This document shows positions 11,106 to 22,635 of a DNA stretch of 64,000 nt, piece after piece. The notes under the pieces are model-generated. The model did no database searches, was not told the origin of the DNA, and saw nothing but the letters and a program-made list of their open reading frames with translations. Within the stretch, counting starts at the first letter, position 1. Each line of letters starts with the position of its first letter. Source of the DNA: Opisthorchis felineus. Lineage: Eukaryota; Platyhelminthes; Trematoda; Opisthorchiida; Opisthorchiidae. The position numbers and the translations under genes are program-made. Location: NCBI GenBank assembly GCA_004794785.1, contig SJOL01002175.1, forward strand, positions 61,857 through 125,856. The letters are read 5' to 3'.

Positions 11106-14100
11106 AGCGGGGAGCCAGTGAAGATCCGTGATTTACCAGTGAATCATTGAAACTACCGAATGCTTATCAACAGCATTCTAGGCAACGTGGATAGGTATGG
11201 TGTCAGCTGTTGTTGAGGTAATCCGATCTCACATTACCTCAATTAACCTGCCATATTCCCGTGCTGTAGTAGATTGGCAAAGTCCGAAACGTCCGAGGAT
11301 TTTTGTGACGACTAACACACTGTCATGCAAACACATGAATCAGTTAATCACGCGAATGGTAAGCGGTTAAGGTTAGGTCACTTTACTTGTAAGGGGATGG
11401 ATTTCCCGTCTACCTACACGAATACCTGCTACCATTAGATTAACCGGTGTCAAAACTTCCTCAAACAGTGAAATATGAAGATTTATCCATCTCAATCACA
11501 GAGCCATAGTCATTTTCCCATAAGTGACAGAGACTGAAGCCAAGCGCCTAGTGGGACGAACTAGTGTAGTCGGTGACTGACATGCGAAAAAACGGTTAAT
11601 GTAGCACCTTTTGTTAGCACACATTTACGGCTGTTGAATGAAGGCAAAATAATGTGAGGACAGATGAAACTCGACCAGACAATCAATAGCGCAAGCGTTA
11701 CTACCACGACAAACTATGCGAACCGGATCTTGTAGCCTGTTTGGATGAACCTGATTTGTGCTGGGTGACAGGTGTCGATGAAACGAGTGTTGGTAGACCC
11801 AGGGTACAGTTTGAAAAAGGCGAGATGTCGTTAAGACTGCTGTGGGTTAGATTTGGTCCCTTGACCATTGACGGGTTTTACAGCACGAAACAGACACTAC
11901 GTTAGCAGGTAAGTTGTTCCTTGCCTTCAAGCCAATTGTTTTGACGTGAACATTCTTGACATCGAGGACCGATTCATCAATAATTTGTGAGAATCTGATC
12001 CCCTTGGTTTTTTAGTGAAGGGTCGAATAAAAAACGATGTGACATTGTGCTTTGAAGTTAGAGCTGTGGACGAATGAGTTGTTTTGTTTTCTTTTGGTCT
12101 ATAATCACATTACCACTGTCAGGCCAGTGACACCTTTCACTCAGTGCCTTCTCAGCTCTTTGTGCTTTAAAAATTCTCGGCACTGAATAAACTGAAGCAT
12201 TCCTCCCAGCTAAGGATACGCCCTATGATATTACAACACGGCTGAACGTGTAAATCATTCGGTGTGGTTTTCTCTTTATTCAGGTCTTCTGAGAGGCAAC
12301 CACCAATCTGATTGAATCGCATCCGCTTGTCTTGATCGCATTCCTAAGAGAGTAGAATCCCAGTAGTAATTCCAAGAGCATGTACAGTAAAATCCATTCA
12401 GCACTGGAAAAGCTTTCATCGCCCTCCTAATAAGACGTTTAACTTGTAAAAGGCACACACGAATTCAGTCTAACTCATACCATCGGCAAGCTGTATACAT
12501 TAAAGCGCTGCTTGCTAAGGCGTGGATCTTAATTGTAACGATCTCGCACCACTTACCTTTCGAGCTCTGAAATGCATTCAACTTCGTAGTTTGCCAGCCC
12601 CATTAGTACAGTATAACAGGTTACCGAATGTGGCCAGAAAACTCAACCTCATTAGGGTACACAATATCCAAAAGTGCGCCTGTTCAGGTACATTGTGGGA
12701 TTGGTTGTTGGTCTGTTCGCCGAGCTTGGCAGTTGGATTGCAAACGTTTCATCACCAATCGAGGTGACATCGTTAGTGCGGGGTTGAGTGGGTCCCACTC
12801 AACCCCGCACTAACGATGTCACCTCGATTGGTGATGAAACGTTTGCAATCCAACTGCCAAGCTCGGAGAACAGACCAACAACCAAGCAGCGCACCCGAGC
12901 TACCTATATTCCAAAACATTGCCAACATTGTGGGATTAGGACGGCTGTGATTTCACCACCTGAATAAAGGGCCGCTTTCACCAGGTATTTGTTGTCATAT
13001 TAAATGTTGTTAACACACAATCAGACTAGATTTGACATTACTAGTCTGGGATTGACCAACGGTGTCGCCAGCATCTCTAGAAAAATCGTACTACTTGCAA
13101 ATTGCGGTCAGCCACCTTACAAAGTTTGTCCAACAACAAGGCGGATTTGAACATGGCGGCTTCCAGTGCCACAAACCTCCACACCTTCTCCATCTCTCTT
13201 CGGAAGTAGTATTCATTCACAGTGCTTGTCGGTTCTGCTACTCTGTTAGACTTGGAAACCTGCTGGTCTCATAATTGATGGCTGTGCTGAAAAACGGAAA
13301 CGAACAACCCAGATGATCGATTCATCGGACCACTAACATAGATACCATATTCCTTTCTATATGGCTGAGAATGAGTCGACCGCTGATGAGTTTTCAAGGC
13401 AACAGAACTGCTTCGTTGGGTCCAGCATAAGGCCAATAATCAAAGTGAACTTTGAACCACCGACATTCTCAAGATTTCCTCACATTTCTGTCCAAAGCTC
13501 TGGGTCAATCTACCGATGAAAGCTCGTATAGACCCTGTTCCACCAGTTGGCGGTCGCTGGTGAACCACATGTTCAAGACCACACAAATAACACACACACG
13601 TCGGCGAACACGTGATAGAAAGCGTATCCCCTATCCAACATCACTTGCTATGGCTCTATAAATCAGCATGGTGGCCCTACCTTCCTAACGCTGCAGTTTT
13701 TCCCGGTTCTACGTCCTTGATTATCTAAAGACTTAGTTAACTTCACGACTGTAATAGCCGACCGCAATAGAGTATTTCGTCGCAGTCAATCACCGCCTGT
13801 TACCATCAAGTGTGTTTACCTGTAATTCAGGGGAGGAACATCCACTCATCTGTTCTTTATAGTGGTTTGGCAGACTATCGGAGTCGAATCCATAGACGGG
13901 TTTTATGGAATTCTAAAAGTAGAAAACGATTTCCTCCGGTTCCGGTCTTCCCCTTCGAGAAGGACCAATGCAGTAGAGTTGAAGCTCAAAACATTCGTCG
14001 GATAGTTTAATTCGGATTGCAATACTTCATGTTTTCAGATAGACGCATTTTATTGAATCTCGTTTATGTTTTAAATGGAAACCAATGTGGCAGAGCAGAC

Positions 14101-16924
14101 TGTCTGTCAGCGAATCATCATAAGACCAACAAAAAAACACGAACACACCAAACTTTGATGCCTATTGGCGCAAAGTAATTTAAAGGATAGAGCGCCAATC
14201 AGCGCGTCGGAGCGGTGTGACGATACCCACCCACGCATATCACGTGACCAACAGCAACACGCCCAAGACCGGAAGCCTGGGAAATGAAAAACACGAACTG
14301 ACAGAAGGACGCAATAGACGAGGAGTTTTCAGCTTCCAGTGTTCGCCGACTGATTATTGGTACCACGCCCGCCTCGCATGCCAGGTGACTGGTTTAGGAA
14401 TCCCGGTATAGTCATGCCTATGGGTTGCTGATTGACTGTAATAAGTCACCAGTGAACAGATTTAAATATGACTTGGCATGTGTTAGTAGTATATATCTTC
14501 AACACCAACGATTACCAGTACCAGTCGACGGGTCAATGAAAGGGTTAAAAATAGCAAGGAAACCAGATATACGTAGACGCGGGATCTGTAAGTTTAGTAT
14601 TCACAGCAGTGTCATTTGAATATCCCTCCTCCTCTCTTCGCGTAATTATTTTGCTTAGTCTGGGGCAACCTGATTGGTAGGTTCTGATAGACAGCAGAGT
14701 TGATCGACTGAATCAGAGTGGTTATTGGGTTGTGTTTCGAGGCGTTGTATAAACCAAACGAATCTTCTAAGCAAGAAGAACATCTTGGCCAGTTCAGACT
14801 TCATAATTCAGCTGGTTCGGTATGCACTGTTTTGGTAACTGTACAAGGCTTGCCTTACCTGCCATACCTCCGAGGTTCGAATTCTGACAAGGTGATGGAT
14901 GTGCACTACTGAAATGTTATAATGAGGATGGAACTCAAGTTCAGTGTTTTCCCTCTTTTGTATGGATAATTTAAAACAATTTCTGCATGATACTGGGAGG
15001 ACTGTTCAAACTACAGTGAAGGAAATATCAACAAGGAAGCTGTCATCACAAGACTGCAGAAAGAAGCAAGCGTGGAAACGTCTGTAACAGGAAACTAGTT
15101 CTGTGTCACACAGAATTTCAGCCACCATTCAATGACAAAACAAAACAGCAATTATAAAAAGTCGATGAGCCTATTCGTCACACCTCACTGCGGATCTCAA
15201 CTGCACCTACGGGACGCAGGGCAGCACACATGGTAAAGACCCTCCCGCAAAAAGAGAGGTTTCGGGTTAAAGTCCTGTTTAAGGACTGTAGTTTCGTTTG
15301 CACTATTCATCCTCCAGTATATGTTCACTGCACAACAATCTGAGCAGCCTCGACCTAGGACGACACATATCCCGCGTCACCACAGTCTCTCTAAAACATA
15401 CAAGTTTGGGGAGGCCTACATCTCATTCTGGTTATGTGCACTTCGTTATACCATACAAACTGATGCTCACGACAATACAGTGGAGAAGCCTCGGTTATCA
15501 GACAGTGTATCAGACAGATTTGATTTAGCTGACGGTTTCAATGATTTACTCGGAACCACGATTTCAACGAGTGAGGTGCCAATTATGCCTGTGAAGAGTT
15601 TACAATATATTTAACCCTTTTTAATTCCAAATCTATTTTTTCCATCATCACAAGACATTCAAATGTTGCATCTACTTATGAATAGGGAATCCCTGTTCAA
15701 TGTCCTAATGACTCGAACGCACCATGTCCATAATCGATGAAGGGTGTAGCGCAAAAAAACTACTAGGACTGGGGAACACACTTTAACAGTTTTGTCCCAG
15801 TCAGATTTAAGCTAAGGTGGAGGACAAGTTGAGTGAGGAAATATCATTGCTAGTGGATGTTTTTGGAAAGGACGTCCAGGCTGAGTTCTGTGAAAATATA
15901 AGCAACCTACATCTCGTATACATGTGAATTACAGTGTACTCGGAAGCACATTTAACTACGCTTGTCTTTCGAATTTGACCCATCCGGAAAATTCCAGTGA
16001 AATTCAATAAGGTCTTGAGTGAATCATTGATGCGGCCACTTAAGGACACAGCCGTACGACTCGTCCTTCCATTAGACATCATGTGATGGGCAAGGTCCTC
16101 TGGTGAAGAACCACCATGTGTTTATTGACTGTATTGCTGTTTTGGAGACAACCATATATGTCGAACTTCGGACATCACAATGGCTGTTAAAGCTTGATGG
16201 TTGGTACATATAGAGTTGACGTAAACTCTTGGGCCGCTTTTCTGAGCCTAGTACCTGAATTACCGCCAGTCATAGTGCGTACCACCCAAAGCCTCCTCTA
16301 GACGCAGATTCCCCTTCTGACAAAGACTGTATCCTCGCGGACGGAGTTTTCGGACCCGAACTGACTGCATGAAACAGGTTTTTTGGAGTATCTGAGGGTC
16401 CAAAGACATTTATTTTCATCTGTATTGCACACAGATACCGCAGTTCCTTCACCCTGAAGGTAACGGAAACGTGGTCCATTCATTAACATCAGATCAACAT
16501 TGATAAGTGTCTTTTTAAGATGGGATACCTGGCGCGAAGTGAACAGTGATCCAGTGAACCACTGGATCTGACGCCGCCAAACGCGACAACTTCCCTGCAG
16601 GGTGCTTACGAAAACAGTTACCCATGGGATACGGTCATTTTCTACCTTTATTGACATTTCGCTTAGTTTCTGGATTCTGGACAGATTAATTTCCGAGATT
16701 CTACAATCTAGCACTCCACTAGAATCGGAACATCGAATTAACCACGACCATTAATCTCAATCATTCGCGTAGATCATTCACCATCTAATGTCGTGCCTAT
16801 TCGGCGATATCAAAATATCATTGTCCTTGGAGTGTTTCCTCTGAAACCGGTGACCAGCTCACTGGATTGTTGGAAAATGCAAAGCATCGTGATCACGTAG
16901 AGAAGGCAATTCAAGGAGACGGTT
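11106..16924. other. Unassigned DNA around the 12.7-kb palindrome
   Basis: Apart from 12701-12885, nothing is recognisable. The longest frame (16298-16714, minus, 138 codons) has no domain and no homologous copy in the window. Confidence 0.5.
12701..12885. repeat. Near-perfect 185-bp palindrome of the Penelope terminal repeat
   Basis: Arms 12701-12792 and 12794-12885 are reverse complements over 92 bases with one mismatch (12719 G against 12867 A) and a 1-base centre (12793). Each arm is the terminal repeat seen at 16925 and 18455. The right arm has CTAACGA where the hammerhead core CTGATGA would be, so this copy is catalytically dead. About 35 bp of repeat-like sequence (cacccgagctacc) continue past the right arm. 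Confidence 0.9.
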
Positions 16925-17012
16925 GTTATTGGTTGTTGATCAGGTGACTGTTGATCTGTTCGCCGAGCTTGGCAATTGGCTTGCAAACGTCTCGTCACCA
17001 TACGATTACTCG

Positions 17013-17208
17013 ACTGATCACATATTCCGAGTTCAACGGAGAATATTATGACCAACTACGAGGGACACCAATGGGATCGCGAATTTCAGGATTTCTTGCA
17101 GAAATCACAGTGCAAAAATTGGAACAAATTGTGTTGCCCGATATTATTCCCAAAATATGGATCCGTTACGTGGACGACACTTTTGTGATCATCAAAAGGA
17201 GCGAGTAA
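17013..17208 (+). pseudogene. Penelope-like RT fragment (motifs B and C)
   Basis: The frame reads FNGEYYDQLRGTPMGSRISG and then IRYVDDTFVIIKR. GTPMGS (17062-17079) is RT motif B and YVDD (17167-17178) is the catalytic motif C of Penelope-type reverse transcriptases. A stop follows at 17206-17208, and homologous sequence goes on in another frame (see the next entry). The upstream RT motifs are missing. Confidence 0.85.
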
Positions 17209-18067
17209 GCCAACTGCTAAACAACGTTTTCGACGACAGCAAATTCACAATCGAAGAAAACAACGGAAAACTGGCATTTCTGGACGTCCGCATCACCAGG
17301 TTGCCAAACGGACAGCTACAAACTGAGGTCTACAGAAAGGCGACGCATACGGACCATATCCTCAGCCACCACAGCAACCATCCAAATTGTCACAAACGAA
17401 GCTGCATTCGGACACTTTTCAAGCGGATCGAGACAAACTGCAGCACAACAGAATCCAAGATCGAAGAAAAACGTCTACACAAATTGTTCCAGAGAAATGG
17501 ATATCCGAGGAATTTCATCTGGAGATCATTCAGGAAGCCAAATACGATCGATGCAACAGCACGAAATGGAAGCAAACGAGTCACACTCCCATACATCAAT
17601 AGCACCGCTGAAATGACGGCAAGGCTCTTACGACAGCACAATACAACGGTCGCTTACAAGCCTGTGAACACTTTGCAGAGGACATTATCAAGAGCAAAAG
17701 AGAAATTGGATCCAATGATGAAGAACAATATCATATACAGGATCCAATGCAAGGACTACGACAAACGGGATGGAAGCTCTCCACCAGAATACATGAACAC
17801 AAGCTCGCCACTGAAAGACACGATCAATTTTCCCTCATCTCTGTACACAAAGATCAGGAAGGACACGAGTTCGACTGGAGCGGCTTTCGCATACTGGCCC
17901 AAGCAAGAACGAAGAAAGAACGTGAATTTATGGAAGTGTGGTACTCCACTGAAGCAGCTATCAACAAACATATCGAAATTGATCCCATTTACCAATCACT
18001 AAGAGCAAGAGAACGCCAAAACCACAGAGTTCTGAGCTGCAAAAGTAACCAGACGAGGAACTCATAA
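17209..18067 (+). pseudogene. Penelope-like RT thumb and GIY-YIG region, frameshifted
   Basis: The frame shifts just after YVDD and reads ENNGKLAFLDVRITRLPNGQ, VYRKATHTDHILSHHSNHPN and KNNIIYRIQCKDYD, the usual Penelope order of RT end and linker. At about 17760 it changes frame again to LSTRIHEHKLATERHDQFSL and FDWSGFRILAQARTKKEREF, the C-terminal part of the GIY-YIG nuclease (R..EH region) ending near 18067. The YIG-type strand at the second frameshift is damaged. Confidence 0.8.
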
Positions 18068-18455
18068 GAGAAGCAGGAATGCCCCATTCAAACGGATACA
18101 TCAATTTGATTGGAGGAGGCGCCCAACCAATAAACAAAAGCACCGAATTAACCGGCGGACGCAGGGACGCTAACCGTTACAACGGAAAAAATAGGATGAT
18201 GCAACCAACCAATCAAGCTCGAGAGACCACAAAGCAATGTCAATCAAGGTCAGAGAAGAAAATACTGAAAATAGGAGGCGTTGAGGTAACCAATCAACAC
18301 AAAGGAACGCAGACCACAACGCAACAAAGATCACAAACGGACCAAAATATTCACGAAAGTCGCTACCCCCCAGGTAGCCAATTACGTTAGAAGACAATAA
18401 GTAGTCCTCAAATGCTATATAAACGCATGCAGGCAAGGAAGAAGTACCCACTCGA

Positions 18456-18510
18456 CTGCGCACTGATGATGTCTCCTCGTATGGTGACGAAACGTTTCCA
18501 AGCCAGTTGC
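18456..18510 (+). ncRNA. Hammerhead-ribozyme-like motif in the Penelope terminal repeat
   Basis: CTGATGA (18463-18469), a possible stem II (GTCTCC...GGTGAC) and GAAA (18489-18492) followed by CGTTT occur in hammerhead order on the coding strand. ACGT after GAAA could form the minimal self-pairing stem III known from Penelope hammerheads. An extra T between CTGATGA and stem II and a weak stem I count against activity. Penelope terminal repeats are known to carry hammerheads (established); this copy is probably degenerate. Confidence 0.4.
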
Positions 18511-18600
18511 CAAGCTCGGCGAACCGATCGGCCACCTGCTCAACAACCAATAAACTCACCCGAGCTACCAACATTTCAACACATTACCAACAGACGGTTG

Positions 18601-20659
18601 CTAGTATGTGAATCAAGGAGCACCCAATAATCAAACTACATTTCTAATACTGGCTGACTTGATTTCCAACCATGCTACGATGACCCATTTCTTCCTTTCC
18701 AGATAGGATGGTGCGCCAGATAATGACCACCGCAGGCGAGTTCAAGAAGTGACCGGTGCTGATTGTCACTACTTTTGGGGTCGGGTATTATGAACATTGT
18801 TAATGGACTTGAAATGTAAGTGGGCATGGATGGGTGGTATAGAATGCGTGAACGTAACCACGCTTGCACAAATTAGAGCGTTGTAGAGAGGTCGCCGTTC
18901 TCACGCTGCGTTCGAATCTTACGGTGGTGTAGGTTATCGCTGATAATAACGGCCCCTTCATGGTGAACTATAGATGCTTAGAGACCCTACAAATGAGGTC
19001 TACAAGAACATTTTTCTAGCCCCATCATTTAGCTGAAAATGGTGTGTCTGAATTGTTTGCTCAAGTGGTTGGTAAAGTTGATTCCCTCAAAAAGGCAGCA
19101 TCTAAATAGGACCGACTGGGATGTTTCTCCTTGGTGGCCCTAACTGAGGAAGCCACAGGAGCAACTCGATGTGGACCCCCCACACCTAAAGACCGCACAA
19201 CTTATCTCCCCGCACCATTACTTGCAGACAAAAAAACACGCAGAGATAATCTACTTGTCTTTCACGGATATTAGCGTGCGAAATCGGACGACGATAAAAT
19301 CAAGCTTTACATATACATGAGACAATTTCCTCGACATTGCCGTGTTGTGGGGGGGATGGTGTGTGTGTGTAAGTTAAATGCACAAGAAGAACGATAGATG
19401 ATGATACGTAAAAAGTTGCAAACGGGTTATGTTAGGGGTACGGTAAAAGTTGAAAGGAAAATCAACAGTCTTGTTGTGTGTAGGGGGGGAGCCATGGAAA
19501 AATAATTTTGGCATGGGAAAAAAAGTGAACTAACAAATGAATAAACGGTTATTACCATTCACGGAGAGGGAAATCAGGTAGTTGTGCACCAAAACAATGC
19601 TATGCAGATCACATTCTTCTCACTGGAACAAAAGTTGGTGTGGGTGAGATGAGATAGGTGAAGATGGGTCGTAGCGCTCAGGATGCAGCATACGTCTGGT
19701 CTGTGTATGTGGCTGGGGTGGGAAAAAGGTGACAGTCACCCAGTCTATCAAATAAACTGGGTGACGGGGTAGTTAAGGCGTTTCAGAGGGAGGTGTAATG
19801 TGAACTGCATGTGCCAGAACTTGAACCTGATTAGTGCGGCCATGTTCATTGTGAAAACCTAGTAGATGGAACAGTGTTTCTGGCGGACGTGATGGACATG
19901 TCAAATGGAAGCAATGATTATCCGGGGAGTGAAAACGAACGAGTCTGGTTAAGTCCTGCAGCAAAGCAATATGAGACTGGAGTGTATGTTGTGTTTGTAC
20001 CAGTTGGAACCCTTTTTTACAAGCTACATGATTGGCTATCCATCGCGTTTTTGTCGCGGGCCACGCTGAAAGAAAAATAGAAAATGCCTATTAGGCCACA
20101 CAGTCCACAAAAAGCCAATAAAGTCAAGAGCGCGGCTCCGGGAAGGAAAAAGGGTTCTTTTGGGTGCAAAAAATATGACAATTCAAGAAAGTAAGTTACC
20201 AAAGGACCAAGGAATTTGAATGGATTGAGCCTCTTTGGTACCAGGAACAAGCACGCTGTTACCCCTGTAAACCACGCTCGGGCAAAAGAATTTCACGCAC
20301 ACGCACAAACTACTTTCCGATACTATCAGTAACCAACTGCTGTCCATGACTCGATTTCGCCCTCGTTCACCAGTTAATTCCAGTTACCGCAACGACACTG
20401 TTGAGAAATAAGTTACAGTTCTCCTCAATCAGCTGGTATTTTCTGTTATCCGCCCATCAATATTTAGCGGAGTAAGGGCCCTGTGCACAGAAAAAGCTGA
20501 TCGGACAGCTGCCCAAATTGAAGTAAAGAACAAACTTTGGGGTAGTGGATATCCAGTTAGTTTGATTAGGTGTCAATTACGAAGGGTGTCTGTACCTATG
20601 GCGAAACCCAACGGGGAATGGATTGCGTCTGCTGTTAATTCATATAAACCAGGGACATC
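18601..20659. other. Unassigned DNA between two Penelope fragments
   Basis: No coding signal. A short GT-rich run lies at about 19350-19370. Confidence 0.5.
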
Positions 20660-21135
20660 TGTCATTAGGACCCTAAACACGATTAAAATGAGAGCAGCAT
20701 TCCAGAAGGGAAACACCATGAACTCCGCACTGGTGTAATTGAAGGATCGCCTCCCAGCGATTAGAACCAGGGACTGTGTCCACAAGAGTAAATACAACGA
20801 CTGCACTAGGGTCTATATAGGACAGGCGGCCAGAGAACTTAACATCAGAATTAGCGAGCGAAAAAATAAACAATCCGCCGAGAAACGCAGATTAATATCG
20901 AGCGTTACTGAAAGACTCAGCAATGGCGGATCATGCACTGGACACGAGACACAAAAAAGATTTAGAAGATGTTGAAGTTTTGAGGAGGGGGCCACAGAGA
21001 CTGATGGCCAAGGTGGTGGAAACCGCCAGACATCCCAGTGTAAATAGACTAGGTGTAGAACTGGCAGACGCGGGGAGAACGGATTTGGATCAGCCGACAC
21101 GGTTATCAGCGAATAGGAGTCAGCAACAGAAGTAG
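20660..21135 (+). pseudogene. Second Penelope-like element: GIY-YIG nuclease fragment
   Basis: The plus strand reads KDRLPAIRTRDCVHKSKYND, then CTRVYIGQAARELNIRISER, the YIG strand and following helix of the GIY-YIG nuclease. After a frameshift near 20920 come DHALDTRHKKDLEDVEVLRR and ETARHPSVNRLGVELADAGR, typical of the C-terminus of Penelope-like proteins. The sequence differs clearly from the element at 17 kb, so it is a separate lineage. No RT part is visible upstream. Confidence 0.8.
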
Positions 21136-22134
21136 CTTACATATGAAGTGCATGAACCAAAACCTACCAAAAATTTAACCTAACCTCCCCCAACCAAATT
21201 GTCATAGCATTTACAAACCTAAAAAGACCAACAAAATTTACCAGTGGCACCCAAGATGAAGAATCAATTGAAGCGCCCTGAACCAGAAGACCAAGGACCC
21301 AAACCTGATCAAAACTGAAGTGAAATTTCCCCAACTCATCAACTGTAAGATATAGTCAACCACACTAACCGACAAGATCTTTCAAGCAACATTCAACACT
21401 GATCTAGTGTGTTAATCGGAAGAGATCTCGCTGATTGGTTCTCCGTCTGCTAACTTGGTAATCTACTCACTTGGCCTGAAGTTTGTGTGTCAAAAGCGAA
21501 ACATTGCTCAGCTATGAAACCACCGAGTGTTTACCAGACCCTTATGAACCGTTCCCATGATCCTCTTCTATAGCCAGACGCGTGCCAGACAAACATGCAG
21601 ATTTATTGTAGGAAAGTGGGACAAATCAAATTTGAGGAAAGGAGGATGACAATTGACACATCGAAAGCTGGGAAATAAAAAATAGTTGAGAGCCTGTAAC
21701 ACACCTTGCTCGTTGTTCACTGACAAGGATACCTCGCTGCTCGCTCACGAGTTCAGGTCACCACACCAGGCTAACCAAACTTGGGCTACCAAAGTGGAAC
21801 CGCTTAATGATGAGCCCTGTTGCCGCTATTAGACAGACGGAGATTGCGTTCACACGCTGACCCCCCACTTTGTTTTCCTGTAACCCATAACATTGCCCAT
21901 GTCATGACATGAGTCGCCAAGCTGGTCAGGCACTCTCGCTCTTCAAGTGGATCACCGCCGAATTCATTCTCCAACAATCTAGTCGATGATACGGCAAACA
22001 AATGTGGCTGGATTCACTTTCCTTTCCTTCCTTACTTTGTTATGGACGGTCAGCTGGTTGCAAGGCACCGTTGAGATCTCAATTAGTCGTAAAGTATGCT
22101 GCAGGAACAGTCCAATGAAGAGGTGTGCTCTTAT
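21136..22134. other. 3' flank of BICD
   Basis: No exon recognised. This is where an extra 3' exon or the 3' UTR and poly(A) site of BICD should be sought. Confidence 0.4.
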
Positions 22135-22635
22135 TCAAATTATCTGACGTATTACACTCACTTTCTGCCTTTCTACTCCAGCGGAAACTGGTTTCGTGTT
22201 TGCACCGGGCTGATTATTGGGGTTATAGTGCTGGGGACTGAGGACGGTGTGATGTAGGGGTAACACGGGATTTGACATAGCAGACATGTTGGGAAGGTTA
22301 GTGGAGGCTGGGTCCGGATGAGCAACATAGTGCGATGTTGCAGGGGCTGGATGTCGTTGATTGAGCATGCTAACTGGATAGGAGGATTGAGCTGGATGCA
22401 TTGGGCTTGGTAATAGACTGTTCACGTTACCCGTGTGAATGGGGTTGCTCGATTGAAAGACTTGGTGCTGAGAAGGGATACCATAGGGTGGCGCCTGTGA
22501 ATGTGAATATAAAACGCGGGAATCTCGCTGTTCGCTCGCGACTTCGTACTCTTCTAGGCGTTGCGTCAGAGCTAGCTTCTGTTGGATGGCCAGGCGGAGC
22601 AGGGAATTCACAGTTCGTTTCTCATCTTCGGCGAG
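22135..22635 (-). CDS. BICD: BICD exon 7 (end of cargo domain and tail, residues 768-933)
   Basis: The acceptor is tggtttcctttttag at 22636. It starts [20 protein letters not shown], completing the cargo-binding coiled coil, then changes to a Pro/His/Asn/Gln/Ser-rich tail of about 130 residues ending at TGA 22135-22137. A strong internal donor (AAA|gtgagtgt, exon base 22162) lies 8 codons before the stop. A longer isoform spliced to a downstream exon is therefore possible; I found no such exon. No clear AATAAA is seen just downstream. Confidence 0.85.
   Translation of the reverse strand, partial: LAEDEKRTVNSLLRLAIQQKLALTQRLEEYEVASEQRDSRVLYSHSQAPPYGIPSQHQVFQSSNPIHTGNVNSLLPSPMHPAQSSYPVSMLNQRHPAPATSHYVAHPDPASTNLPNMSAMSNPVLPLHHTVLSPQHYNPNNQPGANTKPVSAGVERQKVSVIRQII

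Larger units (their letters stand above)
16925..18600 (+). mobile_element. Penelope-like retroelement, 5'-truncated and frameshifted
   Basis: The coding relic (17013-18067) runs on the plus strand between two inverted copies of one terminal repeat: 16925-17012 (reverse) and about 18455-18600 (forward). The shared repeat holds the string gccgagcttggc with the CAAACGTTT/GAAACGTTT block. Such terminal repeats, often inverted, are typical of Penelope-like elements, which encode a reverse transcriptase (RT) plus a GIY-YIG endonuclease. The N-terminal half of the RT is absent: the coding part begins at GEYYDQLRGTPMGS right after the first repeat. At least two frameshifts make the copy dead. Confidence 0.85.

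Noticed and set aside
11740..11900. Open stretch of about 55 codons (DEPDLCWVTGVDETSVGRP...)
   Set aside because: Short, no start codon or splice partner, no domain.
16298..16714. 138-codon minus frame
   Set aside because: No domain, no splice support, no related copy; this length occurs by chance in a window of this size.
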